Positions 10,712 to 24,116 are shown, numbered from the stretch's first letter. The stretch: DNA of 64,000 nt from Dipteronia dyeriana (GCA_032871835.1 CM065298.1:7985596-8049595); one strand, 5' to 3'. Numbers and translations are program-made. The notes: generated from the sequence alone by a model not told the origin.

Positions 10712-13690
10712 CAGCTTGAAACTGCTTATAGCCTTGAATAGATGATGGAGAAAGCATCTTCACAGCAACCTGAGTGTCATCTAAGCATCCATAATAAACT
10801 GATCCAAATCCTCCTTTTCCAATAATTGTCTGGAAGTTGTTGGTCAATCTAACAATATCGGACTGTGAGAACTTTCTATTTTTCATTTCATTTGACTGGG
10901 CAGCCATATTTTCAGCTGGAAAAATTTATGAGTACAGATGCATTAAATAAAATATTGCAGTTGACTAGAAAAGCCGCAACAAAAAAAAAAGTTTATATTT
11001 GTAGCAAAAGTGTGTTGCAAATACCAGTGACCAAAAAATTTGATTGTGGGATACTTGCAATAACTATTTACGTCAAAAAATTAAATATATGACATAAAAA
11101 AAAAACTCAAGATTTTTTAATACTTACCTTGGATTTTGGTGGCAAACAAAAGCAGAAAATATATTTTTTTTTTAGGTTGGTTCTAAAACTTTTGACTGTT
11201 TATGTAGTGGTTTTTGTACCTTGTTTTCTCCTTTTGAAGAAGATCCATAAAGTAGCCAATAATGCGATTAAAAGGACAGAAATTGAAACAGCCAATGCTA
11301 CTACTGGAACATTCATGGACTTATTTTTTTCCCCTGTACATGATCCTGAAAGACAAAGATTTGGATTTCCTTCCAACCTAGAATCAACAGATGATGATAA
11401 AACAGTAAGATTCGACCCATAGATAACAACAAATCTGCTGATGGGATCAAAAACCTTACACTGAAAGAAAATTAAAGTACCTTAATAACAACAAACCACT
11501 CTTCTGTTTTTCAATGAGTCCAACCGGAACCGAACCCTTAAGATCGTTTCCTCTCAAGTTTCTGCAAATGGATTAATATGATCCAATGATTTTACAACAA
11601 AGCAACTTATTCTGTTATTGATTTTAATGGGTTAGTTTTTTTTATGCAATAAGATTGAGCTCTTAAAAATACAACTTAGATAAATAGATGAAATAAATCG
11701 AAATAGGACTAATAAACTTTATCTCAGTCTTTAATAACTTACAGCATGATCAAGAATGGTAGCTGTACTAGAAAATCAGGCACAGGTCCGGTCAAGCTAT
11801 TGTTCGATAAGTCCCTGAAATGGACCCAAAAATGTCAATTGAATTGAATTGGTTCTCATCAATGATAGGAAACATTAACTTTAATTGAGATTCATGGCAG
11901 ATTTATTCTTACAGATATTGTATTGATCTGAGATCGGATATAAAAGGAGATATGTCGCCCAATATTCCACTTGACGATAGGTTCCTACAAATTGCACTAT
12001 AATTTTAGTAACAGTACAAAAATAGCATGCTTAGTTTAAAGGCTGTTATTTAACTTACAGAGATATGATCCTTGGAGAATTAGATTCAAAGTCACTGCAA
12101 TTAACACCTAGCCACAAGTATTTTATAGGGGCACATGGATCTCCTTGCCAATTTTTTTTCACTCCATACTTTGTCTTGATATTCATGATTGCATCAACTA
12201 ATAGTTTTTTATCCATATAGAAAAAAAACAATCAAAATCCATCAAAAAAGAAAAATATAATTAATAACTATAATGCTCTGGAACTGATGCAGAAAATATA
12301 GTCATTCTTTCGTGACGGAGATGTTAAATTTCAGCTATTGGATTCACAAATAATTCCAGGAAGAACATACCGTCTTGTTGATTTGTTAGCAACTGCAGGA
12401 ATGGTTTTAGTTGATGTAGTTCAATTCCATTGAGAATAGGTGGTAGTGTTGAATTCTTAGCTTTGTTGAAGGAGTACTCAAGTCTTTGTCCATGGTCAGA
12501 GTCTGTAGAGTAAATAGTTAAAGGGGAGTTGAAAGAGGGATTATAAGGTCCACCCCAAAACTCTCCGTTTAAATAAACGTCTACTTCTCTGTCATCTTTA
12601 TCAGCTTGGCTCTGGTCAAGCTCCGCAAAGTACAAGTAGGCATAGTACTCTGATGTGGGATCACTAGGTTTCCAATGAATAACCAGTGAATTGCTACCAT
12701 TTGCTGGCATGGCGGCTGTCTGCATGACTGTAGATGGTGGGAGGAACCAACTCTGAGGGTCATTATTGACATTGAACGGGCTACTTATCGTCACCCAATT
12801 GGATTTTGTGTAGGGTGACCATATTCGATCATAAACATCATCTTTCAACCTATATATAATACATTTTGGATAAAAAAAAAAGGTTATACTCTGTAATTGT
12901 AGGAATTGAAGAACGTTAATATGATTTTTCGTAATAATATAAATAACTAACCTGAAGTTTTCCTTATCATTGACCATTGAACCAACATCCAACCGCGAAA
13001 AGAGGAGTAATGATATTCCTGGAATATTTGTTGGATAACTCTCATTTTTCAATGGCCTTAATTCTAATGCCGATATGAATGGTGTTCCAAAGCCCGTGTT
13101 TACAAGACAGACATCTATGTAGTTTTTCTTGGGGACATGAATGATTTCCTTGTAAACAATAGTGGATGCGTCTTCAAATTGCACAGAATCCCACTCATCA
13201 GATTCAAGGAGGAGACCAAAATGCGGTAGTTTATTCTGGCCATCGTAATTCCCATACATGAAACTTGCTCTAATCAAAAACTTTACGGTGTTGCGATCTG
13301 GATTGAGGGTGTAACAGCTTCTTGATCCTTCAGGGAAGCTTCTGACATTCAAGAATGGTTGTTCCAAGTTGTCACTGTTGTATTCAGATGATATATTATA
13401 GCCTACACCAGTGTCGGTGAAGTTTGCATCAGAAATGTAATTTATGCCTGTTGTCCTTTCAGTGTATGCGAAATCTTTAGGTGTTCCACAATCTAAGCTG
13501 ATAAAACCTGAGAGATATAAAAAGAAAGTGAATCAAATAAAATCTCAGTATATATTTTGTGTAAGTAATACTTAAAAATGGAGTTGGTGAAACCTGTTTG
13601 ACTCTGTGCATGAACCGGAAGTACTTTACTTAGAGCAAGACCAACAAGAAATGAAAGTAACCAATGCCTCGACATGATCTTCAGCACCAT
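9397..13690 (-). CDS. Malectin-like LRR receptor kinase, copy B (near-intact, one frameshift)
   Basis: Exons (minus): 13690-13594 (signal peptide, cleavage expected after VHAQ), 13507-12952 and 12849-12371 (malectin-like domain), 12197-12059 (NWQGDPC motif before the LRRs), 11986-11913, 11814-11743 and 11561-11481 (LRRs), 11377-11220 (membrane segment then KRRK), 10915-10710 (GKGGFG loop, AVK lysine), 10566-10440, 10259-10194, 10081-9892 ([20 protein letters not shown]), 9802-9397 (C-lobe to TAG). Splice borders are GT..AG throughout and phases agree. One defect: exon 11986-11913 is 74 bp where A and C have 72, because of an extra TA. Read straight, the frame then stops early in the next exon. 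Exon 9 also lacks six codons present in A (in frame). By family knowledge it would sit in the plasma membrane and signal through its kinase; the ligand is unknown. The start at 13690 is preferred over 13675 because copy C conserves it. Confidence 0.85.
10650..10708. repeat. (TA)n(GA)n microsatellite at a splice donor
   Basis: A TA run (10650-10681) followed by a GA run (10682-10708) starts directly at the GT donor of copy-B exon 9. On the coding strand the intron begins GTCTCTCT. Copy A has only the CT run (about 2803-2822), and copy C has a short TA run. Confidence 0.9.
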
Positions 13691-13742
13691 TTTCAGTATC
13701 TTCTTGCTCAGGATTATGAATAAATTAACAGTTGTGGTGGTT

Positions 13743-13760
13743 GAATTTATATTGCAATGC
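13743..13760 (-). promoter_or_regulatory. Putative TATA box of copy B
   Basis: On the minus strand AATATAAAT lies about 55-60 bp upstream of the start codon, within a block that is nearly identical upstream of copy C. The conservation between paralogues supports it; no transcript evidence is available. Confidence 0.4.
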
Positions 13761-15164
13761 AATTTTATATCATCATATTATTTTTAACACAATGTTGCTA
13801 TCATGCATGTGTGATTATAATGATACACTGTAAAAAGTCCAACTATAAGTTTTTAGGTCAAACAAGTGTGTGGCCCAGAAAAAGAAAAGAAGATGATCTG
13901 ATCTCCAACTTGATCAGTTAAACGTACTATTGGGAGAGACTTGATTGACCTGATGAGATCGGTTTATTAGACAAGGAGTTGGACTATTTCAATTTTACGA
14001 CTTAATAAATTTACTACTTCAACATCTAGGAAAATTCTCGAGTCTGGACAGTCTTAAAAGTTTTCGTAAAGGATCTCAATTGGCACTGGTGAAAAATGCA
14101 GATATTTTTTCTTCTTTTTGCAATATTGCCAATTCAGATTACATACGAAACATTTTGAGGCCATCGTCACCAAAGAATTGAAGGACCACAACATCTGTGG
14201 CCGAGACAAAAATTTTATTCAATGAGGATCTATCCTAGAGTGGGAGTTACATTTTGGCCCGTGCTGGTCAGGGGCAGACCCACGTGTAGACTAGGTGGGG
14301 CCGTGCTCCACCTGTAAATTAAAAAAAATGATTTTAAGTTTATATATAAATATATATAACAAATAATACAATGTAACATATAACATTACTGAGCAGATCA
14401 GTTGGAAAACTTGTTACATAAAATGGATGTTGTTGAATTTCTTGGTTTTATTTCAGTCTTGGGTGTTGCGACTATGGAGATCCGGAGAGGATCCCTCAAC
14501 TGTGTGTGATTAAGGGTGGTGATTGTGTTTTAGATATTTAGGTTTCAGGTCGTTGCATGATGGTGACTATGGTTGTGATTGATTTCGAATTCAGGTGTGG
14601 GTATGGTACGGTAATTGGGTTTGGTGAATCTGATATAGGGTTTAATTAGTTTTATTTGTAATTTTGTACTTTATTTAATTAAATACAAAAAAACAAAATT
14701 AAGGGTATATTGGTCTTTTAAAAGGTTTCAGCACTATTCAAGGGGCTGTCATTTTGCCATCTTCCCACGTTACTCAGTAACGGTACTCTTAATAGAAACA
14801 GTTACAAAAAGACTAAAAACGATAATTTTACAAACTAGTGGACTAAAAAAGAATTTTAAACTAGAGGGACTAAACTAAGAATATCCGTAAATTTTAAGTA
14901 AAAATGAGATCCTATTTGGCCTGACGCCTGAGCCCGCAGCGGACCTGAACTCGATCATCAACATCCAACCATTTATTTGTTTTTAATGTGTATGCCAATT
15001 CTCATAAACATAACAAATATTAAAGTATGAAAATATAACACTATCCTCTAAATATTTATATTTTTGATTCATTCCAGTTTTGTTAAGAAAAAAAGTCCAA
15101 ACCCGAAATTTGAAGACGTCTTGCAATTAATTTCTGTCTCTTGTGTTAGGTTATGGTTCCTGTC
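13761..15164. other. Intergenic, 5' flank of copy B
   Basis: The first 250 bp match the upstream region of copy C (around 46800-46930), so the duplication included the promoter region. Around 14270-14320 a GC-richer block beginning CAGGGGCAGACCCACG resembles hAT-type element ends, but no partner end was found. No gene. Confidence 0.4.
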
Positions 15165-16085
15165 TAAAAGCATCCTCAATGGTATCCTTAAAAGTAGAAG
15201 AGTAATCGAAATTTGATTATTTACCTGAAAAATACTGTCCAACGGAGTCACTAAAATTTAGTGATGGTAGTTATTAATAATCAAATTTGATGATTCACAC
15301 TCAATCGATCATCGTATACAAACTTAATCTCACAGTCCTTACCGCTTTTGTGTGCTTTAGTTTGTTCAGGGCTTTGTTCGGTCGAACGTTTTGTTGGGTT
15401 ATAGGTGTGTGGTTTGTTTTGTAACTCTTTGTTGGGGTTGTGGGTGTGTGGTTATAAAATTTGCAGTTCAAATATATATAATTAATCCAAAATAAATATT
15501 GTTTTAATTTTATCTTTTCTCTTTCATCTGTTCTTTTTTTTTTCTTTTTTTTTTTCTCTCATCACCTATGTAGCTCATCATTATTTCGACCACAAAAGTT
15601 TAAATCAGGTAAAATGAGTCTTTCATTACGAATATATCAATACACATATCATATACCTTCTCTGATCTTATATATATATATATATTACCTTGTTCAATAG
15701 CAATGCATTCAAGATGTTTGACGAATTGTCTGTGTGATTTTAATTTACAGGTTTTAAAGCTTTTAGAGCTGGAACAATGAAATAAAAATGAGCGGAACAT
15801 TGAAATAAAAAAAGTGGGAACAGTAAAAAATATATGACGAAAGGAAATTTTGGGACAATGAAATAAAAATGAATAGGACACTGAAATAAAAAATAGCGGG
15901 AACAGTGAAAAATATACGGCGGAAGTAAATTTTTAATTTAGATAAAGTTGTTTTTTATTTAGATAAACTATACCATTATGGACTACACAATCATCAAATT
16001 TGAAGATCCTAAAAAAAATCCTCAAATACTGAGGTGGTAACTTTTGAGGGTCCAAATTTACTTATACCATTGGAGATAGTCTAAC
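15165..16085. mobile_element. MITE-like element with imperfect terminal inverted repeats
   Basis: The left end has TCAATGGTATCCTTAAA (about 15176). The right end in reverse complement has CCAATGGTATAAGTAAA (about 16055-16071). The interior is non-coding and includes two copies of a roughly 100-bp unit (15770-15850 and 15850-15935) based on GAAATAAAAATGA and GGAACA. Borders and target duplication not fixed. Confidence 0.45.
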
Positions 16086-17728
16086 ACTTTCTCATTTTTT
16101 TTTTTCGTATTGCTATCGTGTGGAAAATTCAAGATGGAGTAATGGTTGTATAATAATTGAGAACTTGTAACAGATATAAGATCCTATAGCCTATCAGAAG
16201 CCAAGGAAATTAATTAGCAACTTTTTTGTAAGTATTATACGAAATATTACAATAGGACTGACGGGACCTACCAAGATTAAAAAATACATGTATGATCCGG
16301 ATATATACTTCCATATCCTGAAAAGAAAACTCTCTACATATACCTTATAAAATATAGATGGTGAACCCTTCACCATTTAAGTGGAAGGGATACAACCAAA
16401 CTCAAGAGGTGATATGCAATTAATTAGCAATTTTTTGTGTGGAAAAACTAATATCCATGGGACCATGACTTTGTCACGAACCGAAATAATTAATTTCAAG
16501 ACTTCAAATTTTGGGAGTGATACTTTTTTTCTTATGACGAAAGGAAGTAATTAATTTCAAGACTTCTTCAAATTTTGGGATTGAGATTTTTTTATTCGAT
16601 ATCTATTTATCCACCTATCTAATCTTAGATATATTTTTTATAACCTTTTTACTATCGATAGGATTAGAGTCCTAGAATTAAAAGTCATTTGTATAAGTAT
16701 TAAATTTGTATATTTCTACCTGCTGAACTACGTTCCTATGGCATAGAGAATCTTTTTTTTTTCTAAACATTATGAATCTATCATTTTCACTGTAATTATG
16801 CGTTGAACAACAATCTCGTAACATTTTGTGCAGTTTCTCTTCACCACTATTTTAGGTTTAATTACGTGTAAAACAATATTTAAGGTCACACGATTCAAGC
16901 TTCAAGAGTTAGTTCCATAATACAGAAATGATTATATGTACAAAGAATTACAAAACATGAAAAATTTGTCGTTGTTCAGTTGATGAAATAAGATTTACAT
17001 TATAAAAAAAAAAGTTTAGAGTATTCTGTGCTCCTGTCCTGAGTTGCTTATATGTCACTATATTCATTAGCTACAATATTCTAAAATCCAATAATATGCT
17101 GTAATCGAAAGCGATTGAGAGATTGATAACGTGTAACACAACGAACTATTAGCCTATCAGAAACGAAAGTAATCAATGGCCAAGCTTATCTATCAGAAGA
17201 CTTGGTCAGACTCGACATGTGGGTGTTTAAATCAAAGCCAAGGAGACTTCTTGAATTTGGCCTCACCAACAAAATTGGTCCTTAATTTCTCAATTTTCAT
17301 GTCATGAGAATTCTAAACCTTTTTTCGTATGGGATCCATTAACATGTAATACATGGGTCTAGTTACATTACAAAGGATTTGCACGTTTCTCAAACAAAAA
17401 ACTACGTGGGATTCTCGCATCTTATAATCATTAATTATCCGAAATGATTTTTTTGACAAAAAAAAAACAAAACAAAAAAAGAGATCACGTTAAAGTCTTC
17501 TTGCTGGTGTTAGGATTTATGAGATATGACACAACTTAAATTCTCTGTCAGTACACATGGACCAAGGCCGTGAACCGCGTTGACTCGTGGAAAATTTCAA
17601 AGTTAACACATGTTCTGCCCCACGGTCTAATTTCCACTTTTATGATATTATTTTTTCAACATCTGAAGTGGTCTAAATTTGACAGAATTTATCCATTTTT
17701 TCTGTCCCAAGTTAAAATGAAATTTAAA
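16086..17728. other. Intergenic AT-rich sequence
   Basis: No gene or element recognised. A small direct duplication (AATTAATTTCAAGACTTC at about 16487 and 16549) and poly-A/T runs are the only structure seen. Confidence 0.4.
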
Positions 17729-18285
17729 GGATACGTTTAGTATAGAGATGGAACCGGATAAAATGAGATTGAACTGAATATGATAAAATTGGACATGTTA
17801 TTCTATATTGTATTTAGAAGATTTGAATAGAATTATATACTGGATTGTTATATGTTTGATATGACTGGAACAGAACGAAATAAAATATTCAAATGATCCA
17901 AGTATCCATATTATATATATATAACAACATAGAGTATAATATTATATAATAATATAAAATAATATAACATATTATTATTTGATAGAATATTTAATATTAA
18001 ATATTAGAATATATATTAAAATATAAATATATAAATATATAATATATAATTTATTGGACATGATTGTAATTATTTAAAAATTTAAAAGGTAAATTGATCT
18101 TTTTGACCCATGGGACAAGTTGTCCTAAGGTTTTGGGTGGGACAAGTTTTTGTGATTTTTATCCCATCTTATCCCGTCCTATCCAATGCTAGGACACATC
18201 AAACATGAGATAAGAACAAATTGTCTCATATTGTCCTGTCCTGTCCCGTCTTGTCCCGTCCCGCATACCAAACGCAGCTAAATTG
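17729..18285. mobile_element. MITE-like element (hAT/Harbinger-style ends)
   Basis: The left end reads ACGTTTAGTATAGAGATGG. The right end in reverse complement reads GCGTTTGGTATGCGGGACGG. Subterminal GGGACAAG/TCCCGTCC repeats lie inside the right end (18110-18270), and the core is very AT-rich (17900-18060). No coding capacity. Confidence 0.5.
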
Positions 18286-18329
18286 GTTTATGTCATGTAT
18301 TCATTCTCTCCTTGTCAGCTAGCTATAAA

Positions 18330-18330
<1 letters not shown>

Positions 18331-18389
<59 letters not shown>
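18331..18389. repeat. (TA)n microsatellite
   Basis: An uninterrupted TA dinucleotide run of about 29 units. Confidence 0.95.
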
Positions 18390-18394
<5 letters not shown>

Positions 18395-18703
18395 AAACTT
18401 ATTAATAAATACATCTTTATAAATACATCCATATCTAAAATTTAAAAAATAAAAATTACTATAAATATACATCTTAATATCAATAGTACATTAGTACCCT
18501 CGTTAAAATAAATATATTCATTGTAATACAAGTTATTTATAAACACTCTTAATTTATTATTACACCTAATTTGTATAAAATGAAATAATAATATTATTTT
18601 TAGAATCAAATCATCTTTTAATGATGGTCCAATTTATTTGAAGAAATATCTCTAATATAGAAGCCTTATAAAAAAAATATGTGGAACCGTATATGGGATT
18701 AAG
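18390..18703. other. AT-rich non-coding sequence
   Basis: Low-complexity ATAAATACATC-type sequence between the microsatellite and the LINE tail; no gene seen. Confidence 0.4.
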
Positions 18704-18723
18704 AGATTTTTTATCTAGAATTG

Positions 18724-19152
18724 ACTTTGGCGTAGCTGCGGGTTTTGATTTTAATGGTAAGGAGGTGAAGATAACCGACATCGTTGCTAAAGCTTATTCG
18801 AAGTTGATGGAATTCAAACTAAAAATGGTGAAGTAATACTTTTAATTTGGGGTCGTGATTTCTTTGTTTTTTTTTTAAAAAAAGTTTTTGGCAGCTCTAA
18901 TTGCTTTTCCAGAGGCATGGTTGTGGGATTGAGTCAGTTTTTGTTTAGGTATCGATGCTTTGTTTTCTATGCTTTTAGTCAGGTCTCTAGCTTGGGTTGT
19001 TCTGTTTCCTTGTTATGGGCTGCTTGGGGTTTTGATAGTGTCATTTTGGGTTTGTTGTAGCCATCGTGTTTCTTTTGGCCTGTAGGCATGTGGTTTGTTT
19101 GTAGCACTTCGGCTTGGCTGGTTTATAAATAAATTCTGCTGTTAAAAAAAAA
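18724..19152 (+). mobile_element. 5'-truncated LINE with poly(A) tail
   Basis: The block ends in a run of A (about 19143-19152) after GT-rich sequence typical of plant L1-type 3' ends. It is flanked by a diverged direct repeat: 18704-18723 and 19153-19172 agree at about 16 of 20 positions. Only the extreme 3' end is present and no reverse transcriptase remains. Confidence 0.6.
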
Positions 19153-20026
19153 AGATTTTCTATTTGGAACTGTCTTATTTTTACTGCTATCTTAAAAAGA
19201 AAAAAAAAAATACTTATTGATAACTACAACTATTTAAAAAAATGTATTGATATCTATAGCTATCATTAAAAAAAAAATTATTTATCGATAGAGTTGATAA
19301 CTATGCATAAAAGAAGGACAAAAACTATAGGTGGGCATGGATCGGATCGGTTCGGTTTTGGCCAAAACCGTATTGACCTAACTTATATTCGGTTTTTGAA
19401 AATATGAATCGGTTCGACCCATTTTGAAGCCAAAACCGAATTGACCGAAACACCCTTTTTCTTTGTTCGGTTCGGTTCGGTTCGGTTCAGATCAATTCAG
19501 TTTTGAGCCTACTGGGCATCCATTTTTTTTAATTTCTTCCTTGCTTTTTGACCTTTTAATAGCTATGATTGTAATTAGGCATGTTGAGCTTCATTTCTGT
19601 CCACATAATCGACATATAAATAAAAGTATAGTCATAATCAATCAAAATACTAAATAATAGTCATTTTTGTCCACATCATCAACATATAAGTAAAAATATA
19701 GTCCAAATTAATCAAAATAATTAATAGCAGTCCTGAAAATTGAATCCACCAAATATCAATTACATAGAATGATAGAAGTTATCCTTGTGTTTCTTCCGAT
19801 CCGTTTCAAATCTTCTACTATAATTCTGTAAATAGAGAAAACATAATTGACTAATATAATAAAAAAAGCAATTACGAATAGAGAAAACAATTACAACTAC
19901 GAAGTTAAATTCATATCTTCTTTGTTCCTCAATCTTCATCCATTGTTGTACTTGCCAATCCACTTTCATGCTCTAAACTAAGACAATAAAAAAGTAATTA
20001 GCAACACAGAAATCAAGGCAGGGTAC

Positions 20027-21486
20027 TGATAACTCCCATTTCTACACTCACTGTTGCCTCAATATCATGTCTATTGCACTCGTTCCTGAGTAATAGTCGA
20101 GTATTTAATGATGTAATAAGCATGTGCATGTTCCTTTAGCAATCCCAGGGTAAAATTACGAAACTGAGAAAAGTTAGGGCCAAAAATGGAAGAAGTGGAG
20201 ATTTAAAGGTGAAGGCTGGCGCTGGTGAAGCGCCACTCCACCAATGCCAGTCACTAGTGCAAAATATCAGTGGTGTGGCGCTAGTGAAGCACCTCTCGAC
20301 CAGCGCAACACCAGCGCAACTGTCCAACTCAGTAGAACTTCTAAGGTTCTTGCCTCACTTCTAAACATATAAATACCCCTTCTTGAGCTCTTCTTGGCAC
20401 CTCTTGCAAGACCCTTGAACTCCAACTTCTTCCATTACATTCCAAAACCTCCAAGACACCACATTTCACTTAAATAACTTCATCAAACCTCTAATCCACC
20501 ATCCAAACTTCAAATCCACTATACCAAACACCAAATACCCAACCTTTCTACCATTTCCCACCATAAAAACCCAACCTTGGAGCATAGAGGGGAGCATCAA
20601 GAGAATGAGCAAATCAAGCACATTCAACCAACCAAGAGAGAGGACATCCACACTTAGTTTATTCTTAACCTTTTACTCTTTCATTTAGCACTTGTATTTG
20701 ATTATGGCTTGTATGAAAAATATATCTTTTGCAGCCATTTCTTATATTATGAACTAAACTCATCTTGGCTAAGGCCAAGATGAAACCTTTACCATGATTT
20801 ACTAACAAAGACCACCACTTTATTCATATTGCTTGTGTTTATGTATATGTACTTCATGCTTTAATTAACATTGAGTGTCTAGCTAGCATTTGATGTGTAT
20901 TTAGTTGTTATGTGATGTACCTAGAGGAGAAGCACACAACGTGCTCGATGAAATGCATGATAGATGTCTAGTGAGGTAGAAATACTCAATGCTAGTCTCT
21001 AGGACTCACTTATTGAACCACTAAGCTTAATAACTTATGTGTATTTCGGATGACCATCGAGAGATAGGTTATTGGTGCATATAAGTGTTGTTTCTATTAC
21101 TTGAGAGAGAGTAGAGACTAATAGAGGGTGTCATGGGTCTACATATGCACTTGCATAATTCATTCATAATGGTGTGTCTATAAATTGGTGAGGATTGGTT
21201 AGGTGGATTCAAGGTCTTAACCTAAGTTCCTAATAGCAATACAATCACTTGCTTGTGTGTGACTTTGCCTTGTTTGCTTGTTTGTTTAAGTTTCATTAGT
21301 TGCATTCTAAAAGTAGTTTATATTTAATGAGTGTTAGTAGTCTAATTTAATCATCAAATATTTGATTGTCTAAGTAGTAGTTTAATCAATCAATTGTGGT
21401 AATCAATTCATCAATCCTCGTGAAACAAATCTTAATTATCATTGTGCTACTCCCACGGCTCCGTACTATTACCGGTGCTCATTTAG
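20027..21486 (+). repeat. 5' LTR of the Athila-like element
   Basis: Starts TGATAACTCC and ends GGTGCTCATTTAG. The 3' LTR shares both ends and nearly all the interior. A GC-rich block with GGCGCTGGTGAAGCG-type repeats (20215-20320) is about 65 bp longer here than in the 3' LTR. Confidence 0.85.
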
Positions 21487-21501
21487 GAGTGATCAAAATT
21501 T

Positions 21502-21519
21502 TGGCACCGCTGTCGGGGA
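21502..21519 (+). other. Primer binding site
   Basis: TGGCACCGCTGTCGGGGA lies 15 bp after the 5' LTR. It is a two-base variant of the TGGCGCCGTTGTCGGGGA-type site used by Athila/Tat elements. Confidence 0.8.
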
Positions 21520-21568
21520 TTGAACGGTTTATTAATATTTTAGTCTTTTACTTTGTGTTCATTTTCTT

Positions 21569-24098
21569 GTGATTATAGACGGTTGCTCTTATATGTATCA
21601 TAGTACAAGGAGCAACAATTTACAAGATTTGAGGTTCAATCCGGATATTGAGGGAACGACCCGGAGAAATAGAAGGATTCAAAGACTAGCCATGGAAGGA
21701 GGATTGAGAGATCAAAATCCCATACTAGTTGCAGCCCAACGGGGGCAAAATGAGCAAAACAGAGAAGATGTGAGGGCCATGAGAGATTATGTAATGCCAA
21801 GGGTAGATCCAAACATGTCGCCAATTCAACTCCCGATGATAGCGCAAACAACTTTGAGATCAAATCTCATGTCTTTCAAATGTTAGCAATGATGGGACAA
21901 TTTGGTGGTTTACCAAGTGAAGACCCAAACAGGCATTTGAGGAGTTTTGACCAGATTTGCTCAACATTTAAAATCAACGGGGCTACAGACAATGCGATTC
22001 GGTTGAGGATCTTCCCTTTCTCATTACAGAACTGAGATAAGGCTTGGTATGACTCATTTGTACCAGGATCGATCACTACTTGGGAAGAGTTGGCACAAGC
22101 ATTCCTAAGCAAGTACTACCCTTCCGGAAAGGCGGCACAGTTGATGAATGAAATTCATGAATTCTCCCAATTTGAATCAGAATCTTTGTATGAAGCATGG
22201 GAGAGATACAAGGAGTTGTTGAGGAAATGTCCATGTCATGGAAGGTCTAAATGGTCAATTGTAGAGAAATTCTACCGGGGTATGAACTTAACCACTCGCC
22301 AATTTATGGATGCTTCGGCGGGTGGTTCTTTGATGAACAAGTTAATGGATGCAACCTATGATTTAGTTGAAGAGATATCGGTTGCAAATAGCCATTGGGG
22401 AAATGATGACCAGAAGGTGCCAAAGAATGCACCCGGTATGGTGGTAGTCGATCAAATGACCGTAATACAAGTTTAATTAGAGGCTTTATCCAACAAAGTT
22501 AGCAAGTTGACAAACTCTAGTGCAGCCTAAGTGAAGATGGTGACTTGTGATTGGTGTTCGGGGCCTCATGCAAGTGTAGATTGCCAAGCAGGAAACCCAT
22601 TCACAACCGGACCTATGGAAAAAGTCTCCTGTATGAACTACAACCAAAATTTTTCCTACCACAACTCCAACAACCAAAACCCTAACCCAAATAATAACCC
22701 TTATTCTAACACCTACAATTCTGATTGGAGAAATCACCGTAACTTCTCATGGAAAGACAACCTACAACCCCAACAACACCAAACAACTTTTAAACCACCC
22801 GGATTCATCTTACCATAACAAGCTCTTTCAAACCAATAACCCCACCTCCAAAATCAACCCCACCAACATCTGACCGAGAGAAAGCCTACAATTGAAGACT
22901 TGTTGTCCAAGTACATGGTTAATCTTGATAATCGGATGGAGACCCAAGACTTGGTATTGAAGAAACTCGATGCAAAGATAGACCAAGTTGCACAATATTC
23001 TCAAGCATCGATCAAGAATTTAGAGGTGCAAATGGGGGCAAATGGCCAAGGCAATCCAAAAGAGGCAACAAGGTGTGTTGCCTAGCAATACAGAATTTAA
23101 CCCAAGAGACCAATGTATGACAATATCATTGATGAGTGGTAAACAAGTGAAGCTACCTGAGGAATTTGATCAAGAGAAGAAAGTTGAGAAAGAAAGATTG
23201 TACCTATAAATTCCATGGAGATGAAGAAAAGAAAGAAGACGATCTACTCAACACATCTTTTGATCTACTTCATCCACCACAAGTCAAGGCATATGTGCCT
23301 TCAATCCTATATCTGCAACGCCTCAAGAAACATAAGGATGCTTAAAGCTTCATAATTTTTTTAAAGATATTAAAGAAACTAGACATCAACATCCCATTAG
23401 TCGAAGTGTTGGCGCAAATGCCAACATATGTGAAGTTTTTGAAAGAGATCTTATCAAACAAGAAGAAGTTGGAGGATTGTGAGACGGTAGCTCTAACGGA
23501 AGAATGTAGTGTTATTCTCCAAAACAAACTCCCTTCAAAATTAAAAGATCTAGGAAGGTTCACAATTCCGTGCAAAATAGGGAAATTGGAGTTCTGTCAA
23601 GTATTAATTGACTCAGGAGCGAGCATCAACTTGATGCCATACTCCGTATTCAAGAAGTTGGGATTGGGAGAAGTGAAGTCAACAAGAGTGACTCTCCAAT
23701 TGGCAGATCGATCTATCAAGTACCCATATGGAGTTATAGAGGATATTTTGATGAAAGTGGGTAAGTTCTTCTTTCCGGTTGATTTTGTAATTTTAGAAGT
23801 GGAATAAGATGTTGAGATCCCGTTAATTCTTGGGAGACCATTCTTGAAAACTAGTGGGGCCTTAGTCGATCACAAGGAAGACAAATTAACCATGATGATT
23901 GAAGATGAAAAAGTTATGTTCGACATGTTCAAGGTCACCAAGAACCCCTCTCAATATGAAAATTGTTGTAAAGTTGATGCTTTGAGTCCTCCAAAGGTTG
24001 AATTTTTAAAAAGGGACAATTCGAAGAAACCACTTAAAGCTTTTATGGTTCAAAATATGGTTAACAAATATGGTGAAGGATGTCGTAAACCGGTCTAA
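21569..24098 (+). pseudogene. Athila-like gag and aspartic protease (broken)
   Basis: Pieces: gag N-terminus (21569-21883), gag core (22090-22473, with LSKYYPSGKAAQLMNEI and a YEAWERYKELLRKCP segment typical of plant retrotransposon gag), a Cys-rich region (about 22534-22600, CDWCSGPHASVDC), spacer (22900-23080), and protease (23406-23804 then 23844-24098) with the active-site triad DSGA. The frame is broken near 21850-21885, at a TGA at about 22034, at a TAA before 22534 and at a TAA at about 23805. The product would have formed virus-like particles and cleaved the polyprotein. No pol domain follows. Confidence 0.8.
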
Positions 24099-24116
24099 TA
24101 TGGTGACACCCAAGTC

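Noticed and set aside
14270..14330. Possible hAT end (CAGGGGCAGACCCACG)
   Set aside because: No matching inverted end or target duplication found nearby.
22486..22737. Minus-strand open frame across the Athila gag
   Set aside because: Shadow of the Asn/Pro-rich gag C-terminus on the plus strand.
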